Position numbers and translations under genes: made by a program
The notes under the pieces: generated by a model
What the model was told of the DNA's origin: nothing
What the model saw: only the letters and a program-made list of their open reading frames with translations
The model's database searches: none
Assembly (NCBI RefSeq): GCF_046533115.1
Contig: NZ_JAJQRC010000012.1
Location: 1 to 64,000, forward strand
DNA length: 64,000 bases
Source of the DNA: JAIRMO01 sp046533115
GTDB lineage: Bacteria; Spirochaetota; Spirochaetia; Treponematales; Breznakiellaceae
Direction of reading: 5' to 3'
Shown: positions 14,404 through 22,592 of the stretch, in pieces
How the letters are laid out: the number at the start of each line of letters is the position of its first letter
Position numbering within the stretch: position 1 is the first letter of the stretch

Positions 14404-17400
14404 TTTTCCGTCTCCTTTTTAATGCGTTTTCCCCGATGTTCGTTTATAAAGGAATACATGACGGGAATAAAGAACAGGGTAATAAAGGTGGAGGAGGTCA
14501 AGCCGCCTATGACGGTCAGTCCTATGGGCTGAATCATCATGGCGGATTTGCCGGGGAAAAAGGCCATGGGTATCAGCCCCAAAATCGTCGTCAGGGTGGT
14601 CATCAGGACCGGGCGCAGCCGGGATGTTCCCCCGTCAATACAGGCGTCCCGAACCGGAACGCCCCGGCCTACGAGCAGGTTGGTGTAGTCCACCAGGACT
14701 ATACCGTTGTTCACCACAATGCCCGCCAGCATCACCAGGCCCACCAGGGTAAAGGTACTGATGGCCTGCCCTGCCGCAAGATAGATAGCCACCACGCCTA
14801 TCAACATTAAAGGGATGGTACAAAGGTTGATGAGGGGATCTTTGAATGACTCGTATTGGCCGGCCATGACGCCGAACACCAGAAGTACCGCCAGAGTTAT
14901 AATAAGGGTAAAAGTCCAAATAGTTTTGGTAATCTCCCCCCATTGGCCTTTATAGGACAAACTTACGTTTTCGGGAAGAATAAAGGTGCTGTCAAGAATG
15001 CCCTTGATTTTATTTTCCACCTCATCTGCCCGAAATCCTTCTATCAAAGTTCCGGTAACATGAATGGTTCTGGATTGATTTTCCCGGCTGATGCTTACCG
15101 GGCCCGTTCCCTTTTCCAACAAGGCGAAATTGGAAAGGGGAATGAGCGCCCCCGTGCTGGAAGATACAAAAATCCGCTGCAGGTCCGGTAGTTTCTCCCG
15201 GTCTTCTTTCCGCAGTTCCAGCGTTACCGAATATTCGGTTCCGCTGTACCGGAAGCTGGTCGGCGTGACGCCGTTCATGGCCGCGGCAATTTCATTGGCG
15301 ATGCCACTGACCGAAAGCCCCAGGTTGTAGGCCCGCCGCCGGTCAATGACCACTTCCACCTGGGGCAGCCCTTCGGTCATGTCAACGGAGACTTCGGTAA
15401 CCTCGGGGACCTCCGCCTTGAGAATCTCCGCTATTTCCCGGGCCGCCTGCAATCCCGTGTCTATATCATCAATGCTGAGGACCAGATCAATATCCGATCC
15501 CCCGGCCATAGCCCGGCCCATACCCTGTCCAAAACTTAAAGCGGCGTTGGGAAAATCATCAAAATGGGCCCGCAGTTTGTTCATCACCTGATTTGAATTG
15601 TCCGCAGCAGGATTATCCATATTCAAACTGACGCTTAATTCCCCCCGGTTGGTGCCGCTGCCGCCCATAGCCCGTCCGCCGGAACCAACGTTGACGATAA
15701 TATTTTTCGCCCCCTTTATTTCATCAATAGCGATTTCCTGAAGCTGCAGCATCACCGCCTTGGTATCTTCGTATCTGGTTCCCAGGGGAAGCTCGACGTT
15801 AAGCCGCACCGATTCCTCGTTCATGCGGGGCATCATGGTGATCTGCATTTTTGGAAGGCACAACACGGAACCGGCAAAAGCGGCGACAACCAGTACCAGC
15901 ACCGCCAGGCGGTGATTAATCGCCGCGGAAAGCAGGCGGCGGTATCCTCCGGTCAGACGGTTAAGGAGGGACTCAATGGCCCCGTCAATGGCAATGAGCG
16001 TCTTGTTTTTTAGCGGATGCTGCGCTCGTGTTTTCAGGGGCAAATACTTTCCGGACAGGATGGGAACCAAAAAAATCGCCACGAAAAGGCTGGATGCCAG
16101 GGCAACGCCGATGGTAAAAATAAGACCCTGGAATAATTCTCCCATCATTTCCAGCCGGTTCTTGAAGAGAAATATCGGCACAAACACGCAGAGGGTGGTG
16201 AGGGTGGAGGAAACGATGGAAGACATCACTTCCTGGGTTCCCAGAACGGCCGCTATATCGGGTTTTGCGCCCCGCTCCCGGAATTTAAAAATATTTTCCA
16301 GAATAACAATGGAGCAGTCCACAATCATGCCTATCCCCAGAATGAGCCCCGCCATGGTAAGCATATTTAGGGTAATGTTCGCCAGGTTCATCACGAGGAG
16401 GGTTACCAAAATGGAAAAGGGAATGGAAATGCCGATGATGATCGCGCTTTTTATGTTCCGCAAAAAGAAAAAGAGGACCGCCATAGCCAGCGCCGCGCCC
16501 ATAAGGGCGGAATTCAAAAGTTCATTGATCATATCCCTAATCTGGGTGGTATCGTCCTGGGTTATTTCGAGGCTCACATCCTGGGGCAGCAGTTTTTTTA
16601 TTTCCTCAAGTTTTTCGTATACCCGGTCCGCCACCGCCGCGGAATTGGAGCCGCTCTGTTTGGTAACTCCCACATACACGCCGCTTTCACCGTTGATATA
16701 CACCGTCGAGGTTTCATCGGGATAGCCCAGAGCAACGTCGGCTATATCCAAAAGCCTTATATCCGCGCCGTTCCGTTTTGCGATGACCGTTTCGGCAATG
16801 TCCGCCAGGGACTTATATTCGCCGGTAGTTCTGACGCTGTAATTTTTTGAGCCCTCCACAATAGAACCGGCCCCCAGCTCAATATTTTGCGCGGCCAGGG
16901 TTCCGGCGATACCGGTGATGGTAAGGCCGTAGGCTTCAAGGCGGTTTTGCGCTATTTCTACCCGGACAAACTGCTCGCGGCCCCCCATCACACTGGTTGA
17001 AGCAACGCCGTCAACCTGCTCAAGCCGGTCCTGAATCGTATCCACCGCAATGGCGCGGAGTTCATTTTGGGTCCGGTCCCCCTTAACCGCGATGCGGAGT
17101 ATGGGCATGGAGTTGGGATCAAACTGCATGATGGAAGGGGTATCCGCTTCATCGGGAAGCCGCCGCCTGACCCGGTCGATACGGTCCCGGATATCGTTGA
17201 TCTTGGCCTCAAGATTGGCGCCGTAATCAAATTCCAGCCGTATCATGCTGGACCCTTCGCTGGAAGTGGAAGTCATTTCGGTTAATCCGCTCAAGTTTAC
17301 GAGCTGGGCTTCCAGCGCCCTGGTTACCGATTTTTCAACCGTCTCAGGCCCCGCGCCGCTGTAGGAAGTCGTAACCACCAGCATCGGCATACTTGTTTCA

Positions 17401-17513
17401 GGAAACATATCAATAGCAATGCCGGAGACCAGGTACAGGGCGACGATGGCGATAAGGCCAAACACCACAATTCCCAGAACCGGCCTTTTAACTACATGCT
17501 GTGCCACACTCAT
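14400..17513 (-). CDS. RND-family multidrug efflux pump, inner membrane
   Basis: A 1037-residue pump of the AcrB/HAE1 type. Twelve membrane helices are arranged with two large periplasmic loops. The first loop has YSGAGPETVEKSVTRALEAQ. The proton-relay region in TM4 reads GMIVDCSIVILENIF, with one Asp in place of the usual Asp-Asp. The TM10-11 region has GIVVNNGIVLVDYTNLL. It trades protons for hydrophobic drugs or metabolites and needs the adaptor (next gene upstream) and a TolC. The adaptor stop is 13 bases before its start. It is complete with no frameshift. Confidence 0.93.
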   Translation of the reverse strand: MSVAQHVVKRPVLGIVVFGLIAIVALYLVSGIAIDMFPETSMPMLVVTTSYSGAGPETVEKSVTRALEAQLVNLSGLTEMTSTSSEGSSMIRLEFDYGANLEAKINDIRDRIDRVRRRLPDEADTPSIMQFDPNSMPILRIAVKGDRTQNELRAIAVDTIQDRLEQVDGVASTSVMGGREQFVRVEIAQNRLEAYGLTITGIAGTLAAQNIELGAGSIVEGSKNYSVRTTGEYKSLADIAETVIAKRNGADIRLLDIADVALGYPDETSTVYINGESGVYVGVTKQSGSNSAAVADRVYEKLEEIKKLLPQDVSLEITQDDTTQIRDMINELLNSALMGAALAMAVLFFFLRNIKSAIIIGISIPFSILVTLLVMNLANITLNMLTMAGLILGIGMIVDCSIVILENIFKFRERGAKPDIAAVLGTQEVMSSIVSSTLTTLCVFVPIFLFKNRLEMMGELFQGLIFTIGVALASSLFVAIFLVPILSGKYLPLKTRAQHPLKNKTLIAIDGAIESLLNRLTGGYRRLLSAAINHRLAVLVLVVAAFAGSVLCLPKMQITMMPRMNEESVRLNVELPLGTRYEDTKAVMLQLQEIAIDEIKGAKNIIVNVGSGGRAMGGSGTNRGELSVSLNMDNPAADNSNQVMNKLRAHFDDFPNAALSFGQGMGRAMAGGSDIDLVLSIDDIDTGLQAAREIAEILKAEVPEVTEVSVDMTEGLPQVEVVIDRRRAYNLGLSVSGIANEIAAAMNGVTPTSFRYSGTEYSVTLELRKEDREKLPDLQRIFVSSSTGALIPLSNFALLEKGTGPVSISRENQSRTIHVTGTLIEGFRADEVENKIKGILDSTFILPENVSLSYKGQWGEITKTIWTFTLIITLAVLLVFGVMAGQYESFKDPLINLCTIPLMLIGVVAIYLAAGQAISTFTLVGLVMLAGIVVNNGIVLVDYTNLLVGRGVPVRDACIDGGTSRLRPVLMTTLTTILGLIPMAFFPGKSAMMIQPIGLTVIGGLTSSTFITLFFIPVMYSFINEHRGKRIKKETEK

Positions 17514-17526
17514 CGGTTAATCTCCT

Positions 17527-18474
17527 TTATCTACTGCCGATTACCCGTACTGCGGCGCCGTCGGTAAGAAATTGCTGGCCCTGAACCACCACCGCCTCTC
17601 CGGGGTTAAGACCGCTTTTTATCTCCACTTCCCCGTCCACGCTTACCCCGGCAGCTATTTCCCGCATGCTTACCTGCGCTGTTTCTTCCGATACCACATA
17701 GGCCACCGTCTTCCCCCTGCTTTCGACTATCGCGTCTTCGGGGACGGATACCACATCCTGATAGGTCCGGGTGTTAAGTTTAATCCGCGCAAACATTCCC
17801 GGATTGATCCGGGGATCTTCACGGGTAAAACGCAGGACAATCTGCTTTGTCCGGGAAACCGGATCCAGCACCGGGGAAAGGCGGATCACTTCCGCAGGGA
17901 ACACTTCACCGGGAAAAGCCTCCAGGAATACATCCGCCCGGAGTCCGGTACGAAGCTGCCCCACCTCCCGTTCGGGAATGGCGGCCTCTATTTCTACGGA
18001 ACCCGCCGCTGCCAGGGTTAATAAGGTTGTAGCGGTAGAAACCGTAGAGCCTATGCTCAAGGGATTGGAGACTACCGTTCCGGAAACGGGGGCATAGACG
18101 GGGCTTAACGAATAGGCCGTACCGGGACGGGAAGGATCGACCTCCGCCACCAACACGCCCTTCTGCACCAGGGAACCAAGGCCGACCTTCATGGAAACCA
18201 ATTTGCCCGCGGCATTGGGCACGACCGCTACCTGCTCCTCGCTGACGATATTGCCGTTTACCTCGATGTAAGCCTGGAGAGTCCGTCGTTCCGCATTTGC
18301 CGTGCGGACCGCGAAGACCGTATTCTGGCCCTGATTTCCCGGACCCCCTGGCCTGCCGCCCATACCCGGTCCCGGCCCCGGCGCGGCCGCGTTATTGCCC
18401 GCCAATTTTGGGGGAATAAATATGAAGCCCGCCGCAAGGACCGCCACGATTATGAGTAGTATCAATTTTTTCAA
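17527..18474 (-). CDS. periplasmic adaptor (membrane fusion protein) of RND pump
   Basis: A 315-residue adaptor. After a membrane anchor (KKLILLIIVAVLAAGFIFIPP) comes a Gly/Pro linker, then a lipoyl/barrel-sandwich domain (NGNIVSEEQVAVVPNAAGKL, then YAPVSGTVVSNP), a beta-barrel and the membrane-proximal domain (IKSGLNPGEAVVVQGQQFL). The helical hairpin is almost absent, as in short adaptors. I chose TTG 18474 because GGGAGG lies 6 bases upstream and it begins the anchor; an ATG at 18552 would add 26 unlikely residues. The TTG overlaps the TGA of a 19-codon leader frame, so translation may be coupled. Confidence 0.88.
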   Translation of the reverse strand: MKKLILLIIVAVLAAGFIFIPPKLAGNNAAAPGPGPGMGGRPGGPGNQGQNTVFAVRTANAERRTLQAYIEVNGNIVSEEQVAVVPNAAGKLVSMKVGLGSLVQKGVLVAEVDPSRPGTAYSLSPVYAPVSGTVVSNPLSIGSTVSTATTLLTLAAAGSVEIEAAIPEREVGQLRTGLRADVFLEAFPGEVFPAEVIRLSPVLDPVSRTKQIVLRFTREDPRINPGMFARIKLNTRTYQDVVSVPEDAIVESRGKTVAYVVSEETAQVSMREIAAGVSVDGEVEIKSGLNPGEAVVVQGQQFLTDGAAVRVIGSR

Positions 18475-18530
18475 GACCGCCTCCCAGAAAACCGGCAATT
18501 TGAAACGTAAAGCAGGGTGTTTCTTTTCAT
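18471..18530 (-). CDS. 19-residue leader frame overlapping the adaptor start
   Basis: ATG 18530 opens MKRNTLLYVSNCRFSGRRS and stops with TGA at 18473-18471, sharing bases with the adaptor's TTG. The sequence around its ATG (TATGAAAAG) and 75 bases upstream align with the start of the tolC gene at 30049, so it looks like the severed 5' end of a second tolC copy. It also contains the adaptor's ribosome site. It may act as a coupling leader or be a mere relic. Confidence 0.4.
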   Translation of the reverse strand: MKRNTLLYVSNCRFSGRRS

Positions 18531-18606
18531 ATATGAAAAATAAAGGGTTCATAAGGAAAAGGCCATTAATAGGGGATAAATAGTTTATAATTTTTTGTTA
18601 TATTTG
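18528..18606 (-). repeat. efflux upstream element, copy A
   Basis: Contains the element GGGATAAATAGTTTATAATT plus TTTTGTTATATTTG (plus-strand reading, 18573-18607), shared with copies B (30043-30127) and C (31600-31652). With copy B the likeness continues through CATTAAtAgGGG and the A/T-rich leader as far as TATGAAAAG. It contains the dyad ATAAAT..TTTAT and probably holds the promoter and a regulator site for the adaptor-RND operon. Confidence 0.7.
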
Positions 18607-18655
18607 TATTGTATAGATTTTTTCATTATGGTAAACTGTGCCGGAGAATATCAAT

Positions 18656-20200
18656 ATGTCTGCTCAGAATACCGCCGAAATAGGTTTTGAAAAAACAATA
18701 TGGGACGCCGCCTGCGTCCTGCGGGGAAACATCGACGCCGCCGAATACAAGCACGTCGTCCTGGGCCTCATCTTCCTGAAATACCTTTCGGATAAATTTG
18801 AAGAACGCTACAAGACCCTTAAAGAGGAAGGCGAAGGGTTTGAGGAAGACCGGGACGCCTATGCCGAAAAGCAGGTCTTTTACGTTCCCGCGTCCGCCCG
18901 GTGGAAAAAAATAAGCGCAAAAGCCCACACGCCGGAAATAGGCAAAACCATCGACGACGCCATGACAGCCATTGAAAAAGAAAACAAAAAGCTGAAGGGC
19001 GTGCTGCCCAAAAATTTTGCCCGCCCGGAATTGGACAAACGCCGCCTTGGTGAAGTGGTCGATATTTTCACCAATATTTCCATGCACAAACACGGCGGCG
19101 GACGCGAAGGAGCCCACGAAGGGTCCATCGATATTTTGGGACGCGCCTACGAATACTGCCTGGGAAAATTTGCCGAGCAGGAAGGCAAACTGGCCGGTGA
19201 ATTTTACACCCCCGCCTGTGTGGTAAAAACGCTGGTGGAAGTCATCAAACCCTTCAACGGCCGCGTCTATGATCCCTGCTGCGGTTCCGGCGGTATGTTT
19301 GTTCAATCGGCGCGCTTTGTGGAACATCACGGGGACGCATGGCATCCCCAGGGCAGCGTCGACAGTCTTTCGGTTTTTGGACAGGACTCGAATCCCACCA
19401 CCTGGAAACTCTGCAAGATGAACCTTGCCATCCGGGGCATAGAGGCAAACCTTGGGGAAGCCGCCGCCGACACGTTTTTCAACGATCTGCATAAAACTGA
19501 AAAAATGGATTTCATCCTTGCCAATCCGCCTTTCAACCTTTCCGATTGGGGCGCCAATAAACTGCAAAACGATGTCCGCTGGAAATACGGACTGCCCCCC
19601 GCGGGAAACGCGAACTTTGCCTGGCTCCAGCACATGATCTTTCACCTGAGCGCAAAAGGCCGCATGGGCATGGTCCTTGCCAACGGTTCCCTTTCAAGCC
19701 AGTCCGGCGGCGAGGGCGCCATCAGGCAGGCGATAGTTGAAGACGACCTGGTGGAATGTATCGTCGCCATGCCCACCCAATTATTTTACACCACCCAGAT
19801 TCCCGTATCCCTTTGGTTCCTGAACAAGAAAAAGAAGCAACAGGGCAAAACGCTTTTTATCGACGCCCGCACTATGGGCGCCATGGTAAGCCGCCGCCTT
19901 CGCGAAATGACGGACCAGGACATCGCCGCCATAGCGAAAACCGTGGACCTCTTCTGCGAAGGAAAGCTCAAGGCCCAAAAAGGCTTCTGCGCCGCCGCCT
20001 CCACCGAAGAAATCGCCAAACAGGACTACATCCTTACCCCCGGCCGTTATGTCGGCATCCCGGATCAGGAAAACGACGCCGAGCCCTTCGATAAAAAAAT
20101 GACACGGCTGACGGACGAACTGGGTGGCCTTTTTGCGGAAAGCCATAAGCTGGAAAAGGAAATCAAAAAACGGCTGGGGGCGATTGGGTGGGAGGTGTAA
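18656..20200 (+). CDS. hsdM: type I restriction-modification methyltransferase subunit
   Basis: A 514-residue N6-adenine methyltransferase. Residues 5-135 are the HsdM N-terminal helical domain (IWDAACVLRGNIDAAEYKHVV). The SAM-binding motif DPCCGSGGMF starts at 206 and the catalytic motif NPPF at 290. The C-terminal coiled segment contacts HsdS. I chose ATG 18656 because GGAGA lies 8 bases upstream; a GTG at 18638 would add six residues. It methylates one adenine on each strand of the site chosen by HsdS, protecting host DNA. It starts the locus hsdM-(mntA-hepT)-hsdS-(accessory)-hsdR. Confidence 0.93.
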   Translation: MSAQNTAEIGFEKTIWDAACVLRGNIDAAEYKHVVLGLIFLKYLSDKFEERYKTLKEEGEGFEEDRDAYAEKQVFYVPASARWKKISAKAHTPEIGKTIDDAMTAIEKENKKLKGVLPKNFARPELDKRRLGEVVDIFTNISMHKHGGGREGAHEGSIDILGRAYEYCLGKFAEQEGKLAGEFYTPACVVKTLVEVIKPFNGRVYDPCCGSGGMFVQSARFVEHHGDAWHPQGSVDSLSVFGQDSNPTTWKLCKMNLAIRGIEANLGEAAADTFFNDLHKTEKMDFILANPPFNLSDWGANKLQNDVRWKYGLPPAGNANFAWLQHMIFHLSAKGRMGMVLANGSLSSQSGGEGAIRQAIVEDDLVECIVAMPTQLFYTTQIPVSLWFLNKKKKQQGKTLFIDARTMGAMVSRRLREMTDQDIAAIAKTVDLFCEGKLKAQKGFCAAASTEEIAKQDYILTPGRYVGIPDQENDAEPFDKKMTRLTDELGGLFAESHKLEKEIKKRLGAIGWEV

Positions 20201-20361
20201 AGACGTGGGAAAAATACAAAGGGGGAAGTCTCCCCCTCGCTCCGAACTCCTCGGTGCGCTCCGCGCCCCTGCGGTGTTCTCCGCTACCCCCTCTTTGGCC
20301 GCAGAAACATTTTGCGGCTATGTGTAATGGTTTTGTCATGCAGATAGAAGCGGGATTCAGT

Positions 20362-20380
20362 TGTCAAGGAATACTTGACA
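20362..20380. promoter_or_regulatory. palindrome before the MntA/HepT pair
   Basis: TGTCAAGgaataCTTGACA, 7-base perfect arms, lies 90 bases before the MntA start. Such palindromes often bind toxin-antitoxin repressors. The rest of the 20201-20411 gap has a GGGGGAagtcTCCCCC hairpin just after hsdM and a GC-rich stretch with no gene I can support. Confidence 0.4.
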
Positions 20381-20411
20381 GTTCAAAACGAGGGAACATG
20401 GTGGGAGGCGT

Positions 20412-20492
20412 ATGAAATCTGATAATTCCGAAATTGTTATTTATCAAACTGAAAAAGGAGCTTGGTTTGTATGTTGTCAAATAGTGAAATAA
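20412..20492 (+). pseudogene. RhuM-like protein, N-terminal relic
   Basis: ATG 20412 opens MKSDNSEIVIYQTEKGAW, which is how RhuM-family (Fic/DOC-related 'virulence') proteins begin (NSEIvIYQTEDG). The frame then runs into the ribosome site and start of the MntA gene and stops after 26 codons. Full proteins have about 330 residues. It is a 5' stub left when the MntA/HepT pair was inserted or when a deletion occurred. Confidence 0.5.
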
Positions 20493-20764
20493 AAAAACGA
20501 GTATCTGATATTGCTCATAAATACGGCGTTGAAAAAGCGTATCTCTTTGGTTCTTATGCGCGGGGAGAAGCAAATCAAAACAGCGATGTTGATATTTGTA
20601 TTATCAAAGGTAAAATGCGGACTCTCGTTGATTTATCGGGTTTTTATCTTGACTTGGAGGAAGCGCTTGGGATTAAAGTAGATGTGGTAACTACAGACAG
20701 CATAAGCGGTGAATTCAAACACGCCATAGAAAAGGAGTTTGTGGAGATTTATGGAAATGACTGA
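20471..20764 (+). CDS. mntA: MntA-type minimal nucleotidyltransferase antitoxin
   Basis: A 97-residue nucleotidyltransferase-fold protein with the motif GSYARGEANQNSDVD (Gly27-Ser28 through Asp39 and Asp41) and the third Asp at 71 (KVDVV). This is the complete GSx10DxD signature of MntA. In characterised pairs MntA neutralises HepT by adding AMP to a Tyr. ATG 20471 lies 10 bases after AAGGAG; a TTG at 20462 is too close to it. It overlaps the HepT gene by 14 bases. The pair is inserted between hsdM and hsdS. Confidence 0.85.
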   Translation: MLSNSEIKKRVSDIAHKYGVEKAYLFGSYARGEANQNSDVDICIIKGKMRTLVDLSGFYLDLEEALGIKVDVVTTDSISGEFKHAIEKEFVEIYGND

Positions 20765-21110
20765 AAAAGATAAAAACATTTTGACCCATATCGTTCAACA
20801 CTGCGAAACTATTTTTTCATCAATGAAACGCTTTGGTGATTTTTCTGCCTTCTCAAAAGACACCGATTATTTTAATTCGGTTTGTATGAGCTTGCTGCAA
20901 ATTGGGGAATTGGCGAATCATCTTTCACATGAGTTCAGAGAAACACATGCCGGTATTCCGTGGAGAAACATTATCGGTTTGCGGAATGTGGTTGTGCATG
21001 GATACGGATATCTCGACAGCGCCGCCGTATGGGAAACGCTGCGGGAAGATGTGCCGAAGCTGGATGGGTATTGCAAAGAGATTATTGCAAAAGAAGGGAA
21101 TACGCTATGA
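20751..21110 (+). CDS. hepT: HepT-type HEPN toxin
   Basis: A 119-residue all-helical HEPN protein with RNVVVHGY (Arg78, His83, Tyr85), the full Rx4HxY active site of HepT. Active HepT cuts RNA; MntA blocks it by AMPylating the Tyr. The active residues are all present, so the toxin should be functional. ATG 20751 follows GGAG by four bases. Its TGA overlaps the ATG of hsdS (ATGA), so toxin and specificity subunit are translationally coupled. Confidence 0.85.
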   Translation: MEMTEKDKNILTHIVQHCETIFSSMKRFGDFSAFSKDTDYFNSVCMSLLQIGELANHLSHEFRETHAGIPWRNIIGLRNVVVHGYGYLDSAAVWETLREDVPKLDGYCKEIIAKEGNTL

Positions 21111-22348
21111 ACCCTAACTGGCAAACGGTACGGCTGGGGGATGTGGCAGAAGTCGTTGGTGGCGGGACTCTAAGTACCACGAACAATGCATATTGGGATG
21201 GGGAAATATCATGGATAACACCAAAGGATTTAACTGGTTATACGAATATTTATATTGGTAAGGGTGAAAGAAGTATCAGCCAAAAAGGGCTGGAAAATTC
21301 ATCAGCCCGATTGCTACCCGAAGGAACTGTTTTATTAACTACACGAGCGCCTATTGGCTATGTTGCCATTGCTTCTACTAATCTCTGTACAAATCAAGGG
21401 TTTAAAAGTTTCATTGTTGATGAACAAAAACTACACAATCTGTTTCTTTTTTATTGGTTAAAGGGTAATACAAGATACCTTCAAGCAATTGGTACTGGCA
21501 CAACATTTATGGAAATTCCCGGAAAAAGAGCAAGAGAAATAGAGATTGTTCTTCCCCCGCTCCCCACCCAACGCGCCATTGCCACAACCCTTTCCTGCCT
21601 TGACGAAAAAATCGAGCTGAACAACCGCATAAACGCCAACCTTGAGGCACAGGCACAGGCGATTTTCAAAAGCTGGTTTGTGGATTTTGATCCTTTCAAA
21701 GGCGGCAAGTTTGTTGACAGCGAATTGGGTGGAATTCCCAAGGGATGGAGAGTGGGGACGCTAGGGGATGTATGCGATGTAAAAGGCGGCAAACGTCTGC
21801 CAAGGGGCGAAAACTTATCTACTGTACCTAACAAACACCCATACATTCGTGTTCGTGATTTAAATAATACGGTATTTGTGCAGATGACATCATCAGTTGA
21901 GTACATTCCTGATGACATACAGGTAGGAATATCTCAATACACAGTTTCATCAAATGATATGGTCCTTTCAATTGTTGGAACAATAGGATTGGTTTGCATT
22001 GTTCATCCCTCGCTTGACGCTGCAAACCTAACTGAAAATTGTGTCAAACTCACAAATTATAACGGTGTTATTTCAACATGGCTTTTTCTGTTTTTATCAT
22101 CTGATAGAGGAAAAGAACAAATCCGCAATGTGACTGTCGGAGCCGTACAATCAAAGCTGCCAATAAAGAACATCCAAAGCATTACTTTTATATTGCCTCC
22201 TGTTGAAGTAATGTCAGAATTTGACAGGATCGTTTCAGGTATATTTAAATTGATTGCAGAAAATTGCACTCAATCCCGTACTCTCGCCGCCATCCGTGAT
22301 ACCCTGCTGCCAAAGCTGATGAGCGGGGAGGTTGAGGTGGAGGAATAG
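21107..22348 (+). CDS. hsdS: type I restriction-modification specificity subunit
   Basis: A 413-residue HsdS with two target-recognition domains (about 5-150 and 210-365), each followed by a long helix. The helix signatures are PPLPTQRAIATTLSCLDEKIELNNRINANLEAQAQ after the first and SRTLAAIRDTLLPKLMSGEV after the second. These set the length of the spacer in the bipartite DNA target. The start ATG overlaps the hepT stop. The central segment just after the first helix (IFKSWFVDFDPFKGGKFVDSELGGIPKGW) is the usual joint between halves. It appears intact. The DNA target cannot be read from sequence. Confidence 0.9.
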   Translation: MNPNWQTVRLGDVAEVVGGGTLSTTNNAYWDGEISWITPKDLTGYTNIYIGKGERSISQKGLENSSARLLPEGTVLLTTRAPIGYVAIASTNLCTNQGFKSFIVDEQKLHNLFLFYWLKGNTRYLQAIGTGTTFMEIPGKRAREIEIVLPPLPTQRAIATTLSCLDEKIELNNRINANLEAQAQAIFKSWFVDFDPFKGGKFVDSELGGIPKGWRVGTLGDVCDVKGGKRLPRGENLSTVPNKHPYIRVRDLNNTVFVQMTSSVEYIPDDIQVGISQYTVSSNDMVLSIVGTIGLVCIVHPSLDAANLTENCVKLTNYNGVISTWLFLFLSSDRGKEQIRNVTVGAVQSKLPIKNIQSITFILPPVEVMSEFDRIVSGIFKLIAENCTQSRTLAAIRDTLLPKLMSGEVEVEE

Positions 22349-22352
22349 CCCT

Positions 22353-22592
22353 ATGTTAAATTGGATAATATCAAACAAAGAATGGGTGTTTGGTGGTATT
22401 GGCATAGCAGTCTTTGGCGGTATTTTTACATTCCTAAGATGGATTTTCAAAAAACATGACCGGGAAAAAACCAATGCAAGAAATCAATCCCAAAAATCCG
22501 GCAGGAATTCAACTAATATTCAAATTGCCGGTGATTTGATAATGACCGGAGGGGTAGAAAATGACGGAAATGAGCCAAAAGGCGGGGAATAA
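22353..22592 (+). CDS. small membrane protein with NSTNI-type tail
   Basis: A 79-residue protein: one membrane helix (EWVFGGIGIAVFGGIFTFLRWIF), a basic stretch, and the tail SGRNSTNIQIAGDLIMTGG. The tail motif recurs at the start of the next protein (AGNNSTNIGVGGSLVIQNG), which overlaps it by 32 bases. Tails of this kind are shared by membrane anchors that act with soluble partners in phage-defence loci. Four bases separate it from the hsdS stop, so it belongs to the RM operon. Confidence 0.65.
   Translation: MLNWIISNKEWVFGGIGIAVFGGIFTFLRWIFKKHDREKTNARNQSQKSGRNSTNIQIAGDLIMTGGVENDGNEPKGGE

Noticed and set aside
18475..18552. ATG 18552 as the adaptor start
   Set aside because: It adds 26 residues before the membrane anchor, has no ribosome site and lies in the duplicated upstream element; TTG 18474 has GGGAGG.
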